Assembly: GCA_031270945.1 (NCBI GenBank)
Contig: JAISWZ010000420.1
Span: 1 to 37,801, forward strand
DNA from: Clostridiales bacterium
GTDB lineage: Bacteria; Bacillota; Clostridia; Lachnospirales; WQUN01
Direction of reading: 5' to 3'
DNA: 37,801 bases
Below, in pieces: positions 1 to 7,417 of this stretch (its first letter is position 1; each line of letters begins with the position of its first letter). The notes under the pieces were generated by a model. It made no database searches. It was not told the origin of the DNA and saw only the letters and a list, made by a program, of their open reading frames with translations. The position numbers and the translations under genes were made by a program.

Positions 1-2
1 GA

Positions 3-482
3 CTGTATCTGTACAAGGAAGAGGAGAAAAGTGTCCGTCAGCTGGAGCACATTTACCAGACCCTTGAAAATCGACATGACCCTGAAATGGTCTTCAGCAT
101 AACGCCTACTCAGAACGCATCCCCCGCATGGGAAGACACAGTAATCTTTTCTGGAACAATTCAATTGGAGAAGCCAGGGATGGCGAGGCTGGATTATCCA
201 TATATCCATTTTAGCGAGCTGATCGAGGTGACTGACGAGGAGAGCTTCAATACCGGCATGATGGCTAGCGATTCCAGTACTCCGAAGATAGAGGCACGCA
301 TGGCTTTCCGTCAGCCAGTAAAAGCTTACGTTGATGAGAGCAAACATGTTGTGCTGGTTTACAATAGACCGTTTGATGTATTTCACGCCTTTAAATCCTT
401 CGATAGAACCGAGATCTACATCAGGTCGCGGCTGGACGGAAATGTTTTGGTTCCGGTTGAGAGCGGATTCTTGGGCAAATAG
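3..482 (+). CDS. Hypothetical protein, 3' fragment (5' end outside window)
   Basis: The reading frame is open from the left edge to a TAG at 480-482, giving about 159 visible residues, so the gene starts upstream of the window. An internal ATG at 87 exists, but open frame continues in front of it (LYLYKEEEKSV...) and that ATG has no convincing ribosome binding site, so I treat it as internal. The visible part starts with a charged, probably helical stretch and continues as a mixed sequence with alternating hydrophobic residues that suggests beta strands. There is no signal peptide, membrane segment or motif I recognise. A hairpin terminator follows 30 nt after the stop, so this is the last gene of its transcript. 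Function unknown. Confidence 0.7.
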   Translation: MYLYKEEEKSVRQLEHIYQTLENRHDPEMVFSITPTQNASPAWEDTVIFSGTIQLEKPGMARLDYPYIHFSELIEVTDEESFNTGMMASDSSTPKIEARMAFRQPVKAYVDESKHVVLVYNRPFDVFHAFKSFDRTEIYIRSRLDGNVLVPVESGFLGK

Positions 483-512
483 GAAACGCGCTCTTATCTT
501 GTCCAAGAGAAA

Positions 513-544
513 GCCTGTCAAATGCTAACGGCGATTTGACAGGC
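513..544 (+). terminator. Hairpin terminator of the first gene
   Basis: An 11-bp perfect stem (GCCTGTCAAAT / ATTTGACAGGC) with a 10-nt loop lies 30 nt after the stop codon. The T-tract after it is poor (TCTTATATT), so termination may be incomplete. Confidence 0.7.
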
Positions 545-841
545 TCTTATATTGCCTTTCCTCAACGAATGGCACAGTCTCAGCTCTCCTTTTTGAATTG
601 GGATCATGCCAGCATTCCGGCCTGGCAGAATGGCTTCGTCGGCCTAGCGGCCTACCGCTAGCCTTGACGCATTTTGGCATTTGATGTCATGAACTCACTC
701 TACCCTTCGACTATAAAGCAACTAAAATGTTGTACATTAATGTCGTTACAGGCCTTGACGAATAATTTGTAACTCAAGCTGCCAACCGATTAAGAAAAAT
801 TTAATCATTATAGAATTAATAATGAAAAATTTTTAATACAC
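545..841. other. Gene-free stretch before the first Sel1 gene
   Basis: No supported coding frame. It contains small inverted repeats (CTAGCGG / CCGCTAG near 642-660) and turns AT-rich after about 780, towards the promoter at 842. Confidence 0.5.
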
Positions 842-870
842 TTGACCATCAAACAACATAATGCTATAAT
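842..870 (+). promoter_or_regulatory. Sigma-A promoter for the first Sel1 gene
   Basis: TTGACC at 842-847, a 17-nt spacer, and a consensus TATAAT at 865-870. The predicted start near 877 leaves a 5' leader of about 200 nt before the ATG at 1086. Within the leader, GGTTC and GAACC segments could pair over a distance. Confidence 0.8.
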
Positions 871-1011
871 AATTTCGGTACGTTTAATAGCTAGGTTTGA
901 CAGCACTGGCATAAAAGATTTCTTGGGATATCCGCATGGGCGTGGGTTCAAAGCGCCTTTGCGGACTTTTGGGTTAACGATTTTTAAAGAACCGCCAAGA
1001 GAATTCTGAGC

Positions 1012-1099
1012 GTTAGGCAATCATCGTATTGAGTGAAAAAAATGAGAATTCTTAGCGTTTGGCAATCATCATATGGAGTGAAAAAATGAGAATTGTATG
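1012..1099 (+). repeat. Tandem duplication of the gene-start region, creating a leader ORF
   Basis: Two imperfect 43-45 nt copies lie side by side (1012-1054 and 1055-1099). Each has GCGTTnGGCAATCATC, a GAGTG Shine-Dalgarno-like site, a run of A, and ATGAGAATT. The second copy is the true start of the Sel1 gene. The first copy starts a 15-codon ORF (ATG 1042, TGA 1087-1089; peptide MRILSVWQSSYGVKK) whose stop overlaps the Sel1 ATG as ATGA. This arrangement could couple translation of the two. The duplication is directly visible; any regulatory role is inference. Confidence 0.75.
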
Positions 1100-3446
1100 C
1101 GCAAGTTGCCATGCCGAATGGGACGCGCCTGATTGCGAAAGCAATTGCAGATTTTGCGGCGAGCCTTTGGCCGAAGCCCAACCGGAGGAAATAGCAGAGC
1201 TGCGCGAAGCCGATAAGGCTTCCGCGATAAAAGAGCTGCTTGAGATGGCGGAGACGGGACATGCTCCAAGCCAATGCCAGCTTGGCAACATGTACTTCCA
1301 GGGAGATGGCGTAGCCCAGGACTCTGCGTTGGCATTCAAATGGTACAGCAAGGCTGCTCAACAGGGCGATGCCTGTGCCCAAAACAGCCTTGGCAACCTG
1401 TATTGCAATGGGGATGGCACAAACCAGGATTCGGCTGAAGCGTTCAACTGCTTCAGCAAAGCGGCCGCGCAGGGCCACCCTGCCGCCCAGTTCAGCCTGG
1501 GTGAAATGTATTCCCAAGGGGACGGCGTAGACATAGATCAAGCGGAGGCTTTCAACTGGTACAGCAAAGCGGCCCACCAAGGGCACGAGGGCGCTCAGAC
1601 AAGCCTTGGCAACATCTACTTCTATGGGGACGGCGTAGCCAAAGACCCCGTGGAAGCTTTCAGCTGGTACAGCAAGGCGGCCCAGCAGGGCAGCGCGTAT
1701 GCCCAGTGCAGCCTTGGCAACCTGTACTGCCATGGAGAAGGAGTAGCCAAAAACTATGGCGAGGCCTTCAACTGGTTCAGCCAATCGGCCAACCAAGGCT
1801 ATGCGGATGCCCAGAACAGCCTGGGAGACCTGTACTTTAATGGAGACGGCACAGCAAAGGATTCCGTAGAGGCGTTCAACTACTACAGCAAAGCGGCGCA
1901 GCAAGGCCATTGCGGAGCGCAAAACAGCCTTGGAGACAGGTACTTCAATGGAGAAGGCGTAGAGCGAGACTTGGATGAAGCCATGGAGTGGTACTATAGA
2001 GCCGCTGAACAAGGCGACTCGGATGCCCAGAACAGCCTTGGAAACATCTTCTTGGATCGCGACTTTAACGAGTCCTTCAAGTGGTTTCGCAAAGCGGCTG
2101 AGCAAGGCAACACATCCGCCCAAAACAACCTTGGAAACATGTTCTACCGTGGAGAAGGCGTGTCCCGAAGCTCAGTTGAAGCTCTTAAATGGTACCGCAA
2201 GGCTGCGGTCTCAGGAGACGCCAACGCGCAAAACAGCCTGGGCTTCCTGTACTTCAGAGGGGACGGCGTGGCAAAAGACTATGCTGAAGCGGCCAGATGG
2301 TACAAAGAGTCAGCTCTGCGAGGAAACGCAAACGCTCTGAACAGCATTGGAAACCTTTACTTCAAAGGCGAAGGCGTAGCCCAGGATTACGCTGAGGCCT
2401 TGAACGCATACACAAAAGCGGCAAACCAAGGAAACTCATTTTCACAATACAATCTCGGTAACATGTACTGGCAAGGCGAAGGCGTAGCGAAAGATCCGGT
2501 TGAGGCTTTCAACTGGTACAGCAAGTCCGCCCACCTGGGATATCCGGTTGCCCAGAACACCCTTGGCGACTTGTACTTCAGAGGCGACGGCGTAGACCAA
2601 AACTCAGCTGAAGCTTTCTACTGGTATAGCAAAGCCGCAGCCCAAGGCAACACCAGCGCCCTGAACAGCGTCGGCTACATGTGCCTCAAAGGCGATGGAA
2701 CGCCCCAAAACTTTGACCAGGCATTCGCTGCATTCAGCAAAGCCGCCAGCCAAGGCAGCACCAGCGCCCAGAACAGCATTGGAAACATGTACTACAAAGG
2801 CGAAGGCGTGCAGCAAGACTTCAATGAGGCTTATAACTGGTACAGCAAGGCCGCTCACCAAGGAAACTCATCTGCCCAGTGCAGCCTTGGAATCATGTGC
2901 TTAAATGGAGAAGGCGTACCCAAGGATACCGCTGAAGCCGTCGCATGGTTTCGCAAGGCGGCAGAGCAAGGCAATTCTCTTGCCAAGGGCAGTCTTGGAA
3001 ATTTGTTTATAAAGGGCGAATGCTCAGCGAAAAGCTCTGTGGAAGCGCTGGAATGGTACCGTGAAGCGGCAGAGCAAGGCGATGCCTACGCGCAAAACGG
3101 CTTGGGCAACATGTACCGCCATGGCGATGGGGTGGAGCTGAACTTTGAAGAAGCCCTCGTATGGTTTCGCAAGTCCGCGATTCAAGGCAACTCAGCCGCC
3201 CAGAACAGCCTGGGCAACATGCATTTCCGTGGCGAAGGCACCCGCCAGAACTATCAAGAAGCCTTCAAGTGGTACCGAAAGTCGGCGCTCCAAGGCAACC
3301 CCCAAGCCCAAAGCAACCTAGGCGGCATGTACCGCAGAGGCGAAGGAGTGGCCAGGGATTACGCGGAGGCAGTCAAGTGGTATCGAAAAGCCGCCCTCAG
3401 AGAGCCAGCCCCGATACCCCAGGGCGAAACGCCCAGCAATGTTTGA
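1086..3446 (+). CDS. Zinc-ribbon / Sel1-repeat solenoid protein, paralogue 1
   Basis: 786 residues. I chose ATG 1086 over an in-frame TTG at 1059 because GGAG lies 7 nt upstream and the resulting N-terminus (MRIVCASCHAEW) matches the paralogue at 4225. Residues 1-30 carry two CxxC pairs (C5/C8 and C21/C24) typical of a small zinc ribbon. From about residue 55 there are 20 consecutive Sel1 repeats of 36 residues (pattern A-Q-N-S-L-G-x-x-Y-x-x-G-x-G-V ... A-x-x-W-Y-x-K-A-A-x-Q-G). Repeat 8 is shortened to 31 residues by loss of the loop. Sel1/TPR-like solenoids bind proteins or peptides; the partner here is unknown. No signal peptide, so probably cytoplasmic. The gene has its own promoter and terminator. 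The short antisense frames across it are by-products of the periodic sequence. Confidence 0.9.
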   Translation: MRIVCASCHAEWDAPDCESNCRFCGEPLAEAQPEEIAELREADKASAIKELLEMAETGHAPSQCQLGNMYFQGDGVAQDSALAFKWYSKAAQQGDACAQNSLGNLYCNGDGTNQDSAEAFNCFSKAAAQGHPAAQFSLGEMYSQGDGVDIDQAEAFNWYSKAAHQGHEGAQTSLGNIYFYGDGVAKDPVEAFSWYSKAAQQGSAYAQCSLGNLYCHGEGVAKNYGEAFNWFSQSANQGYADAQNSLGDLYFNGDGTAKDSVEAFNYYSKAAQQGHCGAQNSLGDRYFNGEGVERDLDEAMEWYYRAAEQGDSDAQNSLGNIFLDRDFNESFKWFRKAAEQGNTSAQNNLGNMFYRGEGVSRSSVEALKWYRKAAVSGDANAQNSLGFLYFRGDGVAKDYAEAARWYKESALRGNANALNSIGNLYFKGEGVAQDYAEALNAYTKAANQGNSFSQYNLGNMYWQGEGVAKDPVEAFNWYSKSAHLGYPVAQNTLGDLYFRGDGVDQNSAEAFYWYSKAAAQGNTSALNSVGYMCLKGDGTPQNFDQAFAAFSKAASQGSTSAQNSIGNMYYKGEGVQQDFNEAYNWYSKAAHQGNSSAQCSLGIMCLNGEGVPKDTAEAVAWFRKAAEQGNSLAKGSLGNLFIKGECSAKSSVEALEWYREAAEQGDAYAQNGLGNMYRHGDGVELNFEEALVWFRKSAIQGNSAAQNSLGNMHFRGEGTRQNYQEAFKWYRKSALQGNPQAQSNLGGMYRRGEGVARDYAEAVKWYRKAALREPAPIPQGETPSNV

Positions 3447-3461
3447 TTAGAAGAGCGAGTC

Positions 3462-3490
3462 AAAAAGGAAGAGCTACGCTCTTCCTTTTT
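3462..3490 (+). terminator. Terminator of Sel1 paralogue 1
   Basis: 13-bp perfect stem AAAAAGGAAGAGC / GCTCTTCCTTTTT around a 3-nt loop, 15 nt after the stop. The T-run is part of the stem, so it could act in both directions. The same core hairpin recurs at 6850-6882 and 9566-9591. Confidence 0.85.
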
Positions 3491-3499
3491 GAATACGCG

Positions 3500-3660
3500 A
3501 GAATAAAAAAATAAGGTGAAATATTGAGACAATCAAAGAATAATAAAGAAAAATAGAATATAAAAAATAAATAAAAAAGAAAAATACAAACATAAAATAT
3601 AAAATAATAAATAAAAATATAAAAATATTAAACAAAAACAAGACATGTCAAATAAAGATA
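3500..3660. repeat. A-rich low-complexity tract
   Basis: About 160 nt built almost only from A with scattered T and few G or C (AATAAA-type units) on the + strand, following the terminator. No coding potential. Similar strand-biased tracts follow other terminators in this window. Confidence 0.7.
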
Positions 3661-3820
3661 ACGAGATTCGGTAGCAGGGCAATACCCTAACATTAATATA
3701 TAATTAAACGGAAGTTAAAACAGGATTAATAAATACGTCAAATTTGTTTTGCGGCCAATCGTAAGACTTTTTCTGATATTTCAGAAGTTTCGGGATATGC
3801 CCGAATGGGCGCCCCTTGTG

Positions 3821-3849
3821 TTGACGCTTGATCAATGCAATGATATACT
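3821..3849 (+). promoter_or_regulatory. Sigma-A promoter for Sel1 paralogue 2
   Basis: TTGACG at 3821-3826, a 17-nt spacer and TATACT at 3844-3849. It implies an untranslated leader of about 370 nt before the ATG at 4225, which contains the 20-nt direct repeats listed separately. Confidence 0.7.
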
Positions 3850-3949
3850 AAACTCGTCTTATTCAGTAGCCGATGCAGTATCTACAAGATTTTTTGCGTA
3901 TATAGAGAAACGCGCATGATCGCGAACGTGAATTGAAAGTCGATAACAA

Positions 3950-4188
3950 GGCAATACTCACACCAAGCGCATTATGCACCCAATAGATTCCAAATTTCAA
4001 TTTGCCAGGAAAGCCGCCAGGCTTGCTCTTTGAGCATGTCCAGGGCTTTGCGGTTTGCCCTTAAACATCGGGCCATCCGGGCATTTGGGTTTGGGATAGC
4101 CTTAAGTTTTGGGACATGCGCAGCGCATTTTTCTGAGGCTTTCGCTCGCAATGGACATGCGAAGGCAGGGCAATACTCACACCAAGCG
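3950..4188. repeat. 20-nt direct repeat pair in the leader of Sel1 paralogue 2
   Basis: GGCAATACTCACACCAAGCG occurs identically at 3950-3969 and 4169-4188. A shorter related piece (GGCAATAC) is near 3678. Between the copies are decayed ends of the palindromic family (GAGCATGTCC near 4038, TTTTGGGACATGCGC near 4111-4125). The role is unknown. Confidence 0.7.
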
Positions 4189-4224
4189 AAGAATCGCTTG
4201 CAATATTAATAGTCGGAGAGCGAA

Positions 4225-6765
4225 ATGAGAATTGTGTGCGGAAGTTGCCATTCTGAATGGGATAGTGAAACTGAGCTAGTCACGACATGCAAGCTCTGCG
4301 GCAAGCCATTGGCCCCTGCCAATGATGCAGCCGAAGATAGCAGGGCGAACGCCGATGCCAGGGCGAAATGGAAGCCTGAAGGGACTCAAATTGAGGGGAT
4401 GCGGAAGAAAGCGGAGGAAGGGCATGCCCCAAGCCAAAACCAGCTGGGCAATATGTACTACCATGGCAACGGGGTGAAGCGGGACTGCGCGGAAGCCCTG
4501 AAATGGTATACGCTGGCGGTTGACCAAGGGCATACAGCCGCCATGAACAACCTTTCGAACATGTACCGGCAGGGTGACGGAGTGCCACAGGATTATGAAA
4601 TGGCCCTGAAATTGCTTCGGCAATCAGCCGAAAGCGGGTACGCTCCCGCTCAGTGCAGTCTTGGCAACCTGTACTATCGGGGAGAGATTATTGCCAGGGA
4701 TACGCCGGAAGCTGTCAAATGGTTTCTAAAAGCGGCTGAGAACGGCTATATAACAGCCCAAAACAGTCTCGGCAACATGTACAGCCATGGGGAAGGCGTT
4801 AAGCTGGACTACCAGGAAGCCTTCAAATGGTTCAAGAAGGCCGCTGACAAGAACCACCCGTCTGCCCAAAACAGCCTTGGCAACATGTACTTCAGGGGGG
4901 ATGGAGTGCCAAGGGACACGCAAGAAGCCTTGAAGTGGTTTTCCAAGTCCGCGAACAACGGGCACTCAGCCGCCCAGAACAGCCTGGGCAACATGTACGT
5001 TCATGGAGAGGGCGTAGCGCAAGACAACGCGGAGGCCTTCAAATGGTACACCAAGGCGGCGCACCAAGGAAACGTGGCCGCCCAGAACAGCCTGGGCATC
5101 ATGTATCACCATGGGAAAGGCGTAGCCAGGGACTTGGATCAAGCCGCCTCATGGTACAAGCTGTCCGCTGAAAAGGGCAATGCCATCGCGCAAAATAGCC
5201 TAGGAAACATTTACTCCCTTAAGCAGGACTATGAAGAGGCTTTCAAATGGTACATGAAGTCTGCCCAGCAGGACAACAGCTATGCCCAAAGCAACCTGGC
5301 GAACCTCTATGCCCAGGGAAACGGAGTGCCGCAAAGCTACGATGAAGCGCTGCGCTGGCTTCAAAGGTCCGCAAGCCTAGGCAATGTCAACGCGCTCAAC
5401 AGCATTGGAACCATGTACCTGCATGGCGAAGGAGTTCAAAAGGACAAGAAGGAAGCCTTCAACCACTATTCAAAGGCGGCAAGCCTGGGAAGCGCATATG
5501 CCCAAAACGCTCTAGGAAACCTCTACATCCGTGGAGACGGAGTGCCCCAGGATTGCGAAGAGGCATTCAAGTATTTCAGCAAAGCGGCTCAACAAGGCAA
5601 TACATATGCGCAAAATGCCCTTGGCAACTTGTATTCCCGAGGCGAAGGCGTAGAGCAAAATTACCAAGAGGCATTCAAATGGTACAGCAGGTCTGCCGCG
5701 CAGGATAACGCCTATGCCCAAAACAGCCTTGGACACATGTATGCCCGTGGAGACGGAGTGGCCAAGGACATGGATCAGGCCATAAAGCATTTCACCAAAG
5801 CGGCGCAAAAAGGCAACGCATATGCCCAGAATAGCCTCGGAATTATGTATTACCATGGCGATGGGGTCGAACAGAGCTATGAATTGGCTCTTGACTGGTA
5901 CACCAAGGCCGCGAACCAAGGAAATATTTATGCCCAGAACAGCCTTGCCGCCATGTACCGCTATGGCGATGGAGTGCCAAAGGACTCCGCTTTGGCATTC
6001 AAATGGTACTACGCCGCCGCGACCCAAGGAAACGCCTTGGCTCAAACCAGCGTCGGAAACATGTTCAGGCATGGCGAAGGCGTGCCCCAAGACTCTGCCC
6101 AGGCCTTCGTTTTCTTCACCAAAGCGGCAGCACAAGGCAATGCCATAGCCCAAAGCAGCCTTGGCAACTTGTACCGCTGCGGCGAAGGGGTCGCCCAGGA
6201 TTTCGCAGAGGCCCTGAAGTATTACAAGCTTGCCGCTGACCAAGGAAACGCCCTTGCCCAAAACAACATGGGCAACATGTATTACCATGGGGAAGGCGTA
6301 GAGCAAAACGACGAGGAAGCGTTCAGCTATTACTTCAAGGCGGCCGCCCAAGGCAATGCCATAGCCCAAAACAACGTTGGCAACATGTACTTCAATGGGG
6401 AAGGCGTAGAGCCCGATCTAGTGGAAGCCTACAACTATTACTGCAAAGCGGCCGCCCAAGGCAATGCCCATGCCCAAAACAATCTTGGCCTGTCTTACTT
6501 CGAGGGAAAAGGCGTAGACCAAGACTTTGACCTGGCCCTGTACTGGTTTCGCAAAGCGGCGTCCCAAAACTTCGCCGCCGCCCAATTCAGCCTGGGCGAA
6601 ATGTACCGCCTGGGAAAAGGCGTAGATCGGGATTACGCCAGAGCGCTGAACTGGCTGAGAAAATCCGTTGGCCGAATGCCTGAGGCCCAGGATAGCTTGA
6701 CAAAGTGCTACCAGACGTTTATGGCGCGAGGCGGCACAAGGGCAGATTTGCTCACATGCCGCTAA
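4225..6765 (+). CDS. Zinc-ribbon / Sel1-repeat solenoid protein, paralogue 2
   Basis: 846 residues, starting at ATG 4225 with GGAG 6 nt upstream. The N-terminus (MRIVCGSCHSEWD, then C22-K-L-C25) repeats the two-CxxC zinc-ribbon layout of the upstream paralogue. From about residue 70 there are 21 Sel1 repeats, nearly all 36 residues. As in paralogue 1, the eighth repeat is the only short one (32 residues, NSLGNIYSLKQDYEEA, lacking the G-x-G-V loop). The shared short repeat argues that the pair arose by duplication of a whole long solenoid rather than by independent repeat expansion. No export signal, so probably a cytoplasmic scaffold or adaptor. Long leader from its own promoter; bidirectional terminator downstream. 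Partner and pathway unknown. Confidence 0.9.
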   Translation: MRIVCGSCHSEWDSETELVTTCKLCGKPLAPANDAAEDSRANADARAKWKPEGTQIEGMRKKAEEGHAPSQNQLGNMYYHGNGVKRDCAEALKWYTLAVDQGHTAAMNNLSNMYRQGDGVPQDYEMALKLLRQSAESGYAPAQCSLGNLYYRGEIIARDTPEAVKWFLKAAENGYITAQNSLGNMYSHGEGVKLDYQEAFKWFKKAADKNHPSAQNSLGNMYFRGDGVPRDTQEALKWFSKSANNGHSAAQNSLGNMYVHGEGVAQDNAEAFKWYTKAAHQGNVAAQNSLGIMYHHGKGVARDLDQAASWYKLSAEKGNAIAQNSLGNIYSLKQDYEEAFKWYMKSAQQDNSYAQSNLANLYAQGNGVPQSYDEALRWLQRSASLGNVNALNSIGTMYLHGEGVQKDKKEAFNHYSKAASLGSAYAQNALGNLYIRGDGVPQDCEEAFKYFSKAAQQGNTYAQNALGNLYSRGEGVEQNYQEAFKWYSRSAAQDNAYAQNSLGHMYARGDGVAKDMDQAIKHFTKAAQKGNAYAQNSLGIMYYHGDGVEQSYELALDWYTKAANQGNIYAQNSLAAMYRYGDGVPKDSALAFKWYYAAATQGNALAQTSVGNMFRHGEGVPQDSAQAFVFFTKAAAQGNAIAQSSLGNLYRCGEGVAQDFAEALKYYKLAADQGNALAQNNMGNMYYHGEGVEQNDEEAFSYYFKAAAQGNAIAQNNVGNMYFNGEGVEPDLVEAYNYYCKAAAQGNAHAQNNLGLSYFEGKGVDQDFDLALYWFRKAASQNFAAAQFSLGEMYRLGKGVDRDYARALNWLRKSVGRMPEAQDSLTKCYQTFMARGGTRADLLTCR

Positions 6766-6849
6766 TCGACGGCACCCCCCCGTTGAACGATCATAAGCAA
6801 AAAAACAAGCAGCCGTCAGTCTTTGGAAAGAAATATAAATCAAATAAAC

Positions 6850-6882
6850 AAAAAGGAAGAGCTATCCAAGCTCTTCCTTTTT
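6850..6882. terminator. Bidirectional terminator between convergent genes
   Basis: 14-bp stem AAAAAGGAAGAGCT / AGCTCTTCCTTTTT with a 5-nt loop, placed between the + strand Sel1 gene (ends 6765) and the - strand gene ending at 6932. It has the same core as the hairpin at 3462-3490. Confidence 0.85.
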
Positions 6883-6931
6883 GGATCAAAATGTATTTAA
6901 GAGAAAAGAGCTGCGCTTTTGCTCAAGCGCA

Positions 6932-7351
6932 TCAAGCCCCTAGCTTTTTAGACTTAATTAAAAACTTCGCCAGCTTAACCAATAGCCATGTCCCAGTCTG
7001 CTCCAGAAACACAATTATCCCAAAGACGATTATCAAAAGAAACCTGGCGCTTGGATCGTAATGCGGGACGAGGCCATCCAGGGAAAGGCCTACCATTCCT
7101 ATCCCGTACGCGCCTGGCGGGGTGTAGAGGACAATGAGGGCGATGTAAGCCGCAAACCCGATCAGCCACGCAAGAAACTTGTCGCTAAATTTGTACATGA
7201 CTATCCCGCAGATTGCGAGGGTCGTTGCTGTTATAACAACAAGCCCCTCGGTGCTGCTGTTGGCGAGATCGGTTAGCGAGGGGGCTATCAAGAACTGCAG
7301 GACGTAGAGAGCGGCGTAAGCTGAAACAGCTGCTATAATAGGCTTTTTCAT
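6932..7351 (-). CDS. Small integral membrane protein, function unknown
   Basis: 139 residues. The start (CAT at 7349-7351) has a GGAGG site 8 nt upstream. The protein is almost entirely hydrophobic, with four likely membrane helices (about residues 4-26, 36-54, 60-77 and 101-124) separated by short loops, and ends in a lysine-rich tail (KFLIKSKKLGA). I recognise no family motif. It lies 66 bp after the stop of the TSP3 protein gene in the same direction with only a tiny stem (GGCGC / GCGCC, 7368-7381) between them, so co-transcription is plausible. Confidence 0.75.
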   Translation of the reverse strand: MKKPIIAAVSAYAALYVLQFLIAPSLTDLANSSTEGLVVITATTLAICGIVMYKFSDKFLAWLIGFAAYIALIVLYTPPGAYGIGMVGLSLDGLVPHYDPSARFLLIIVFGIIVFLEQTGTWLLVKLAKFLIKSKKLGA

Positions 7352-7417
7352 CTTTGCTTCCTCCAGCGGCGCGTAAGCGCCCCTATCTCCGGTTTTTGAG
7401 CACCAAATTCCAAAGCC

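Noticed and set aside
984..2123. Long antisense open frame opposite Sel1 gene 1
   Set aside because: It is produced by the periodic codon pattern of the Sel1 repeats, mirrors their 36-residue period, and has no ribosome binding site. The same holds for 5512-6369 on the minus strand.
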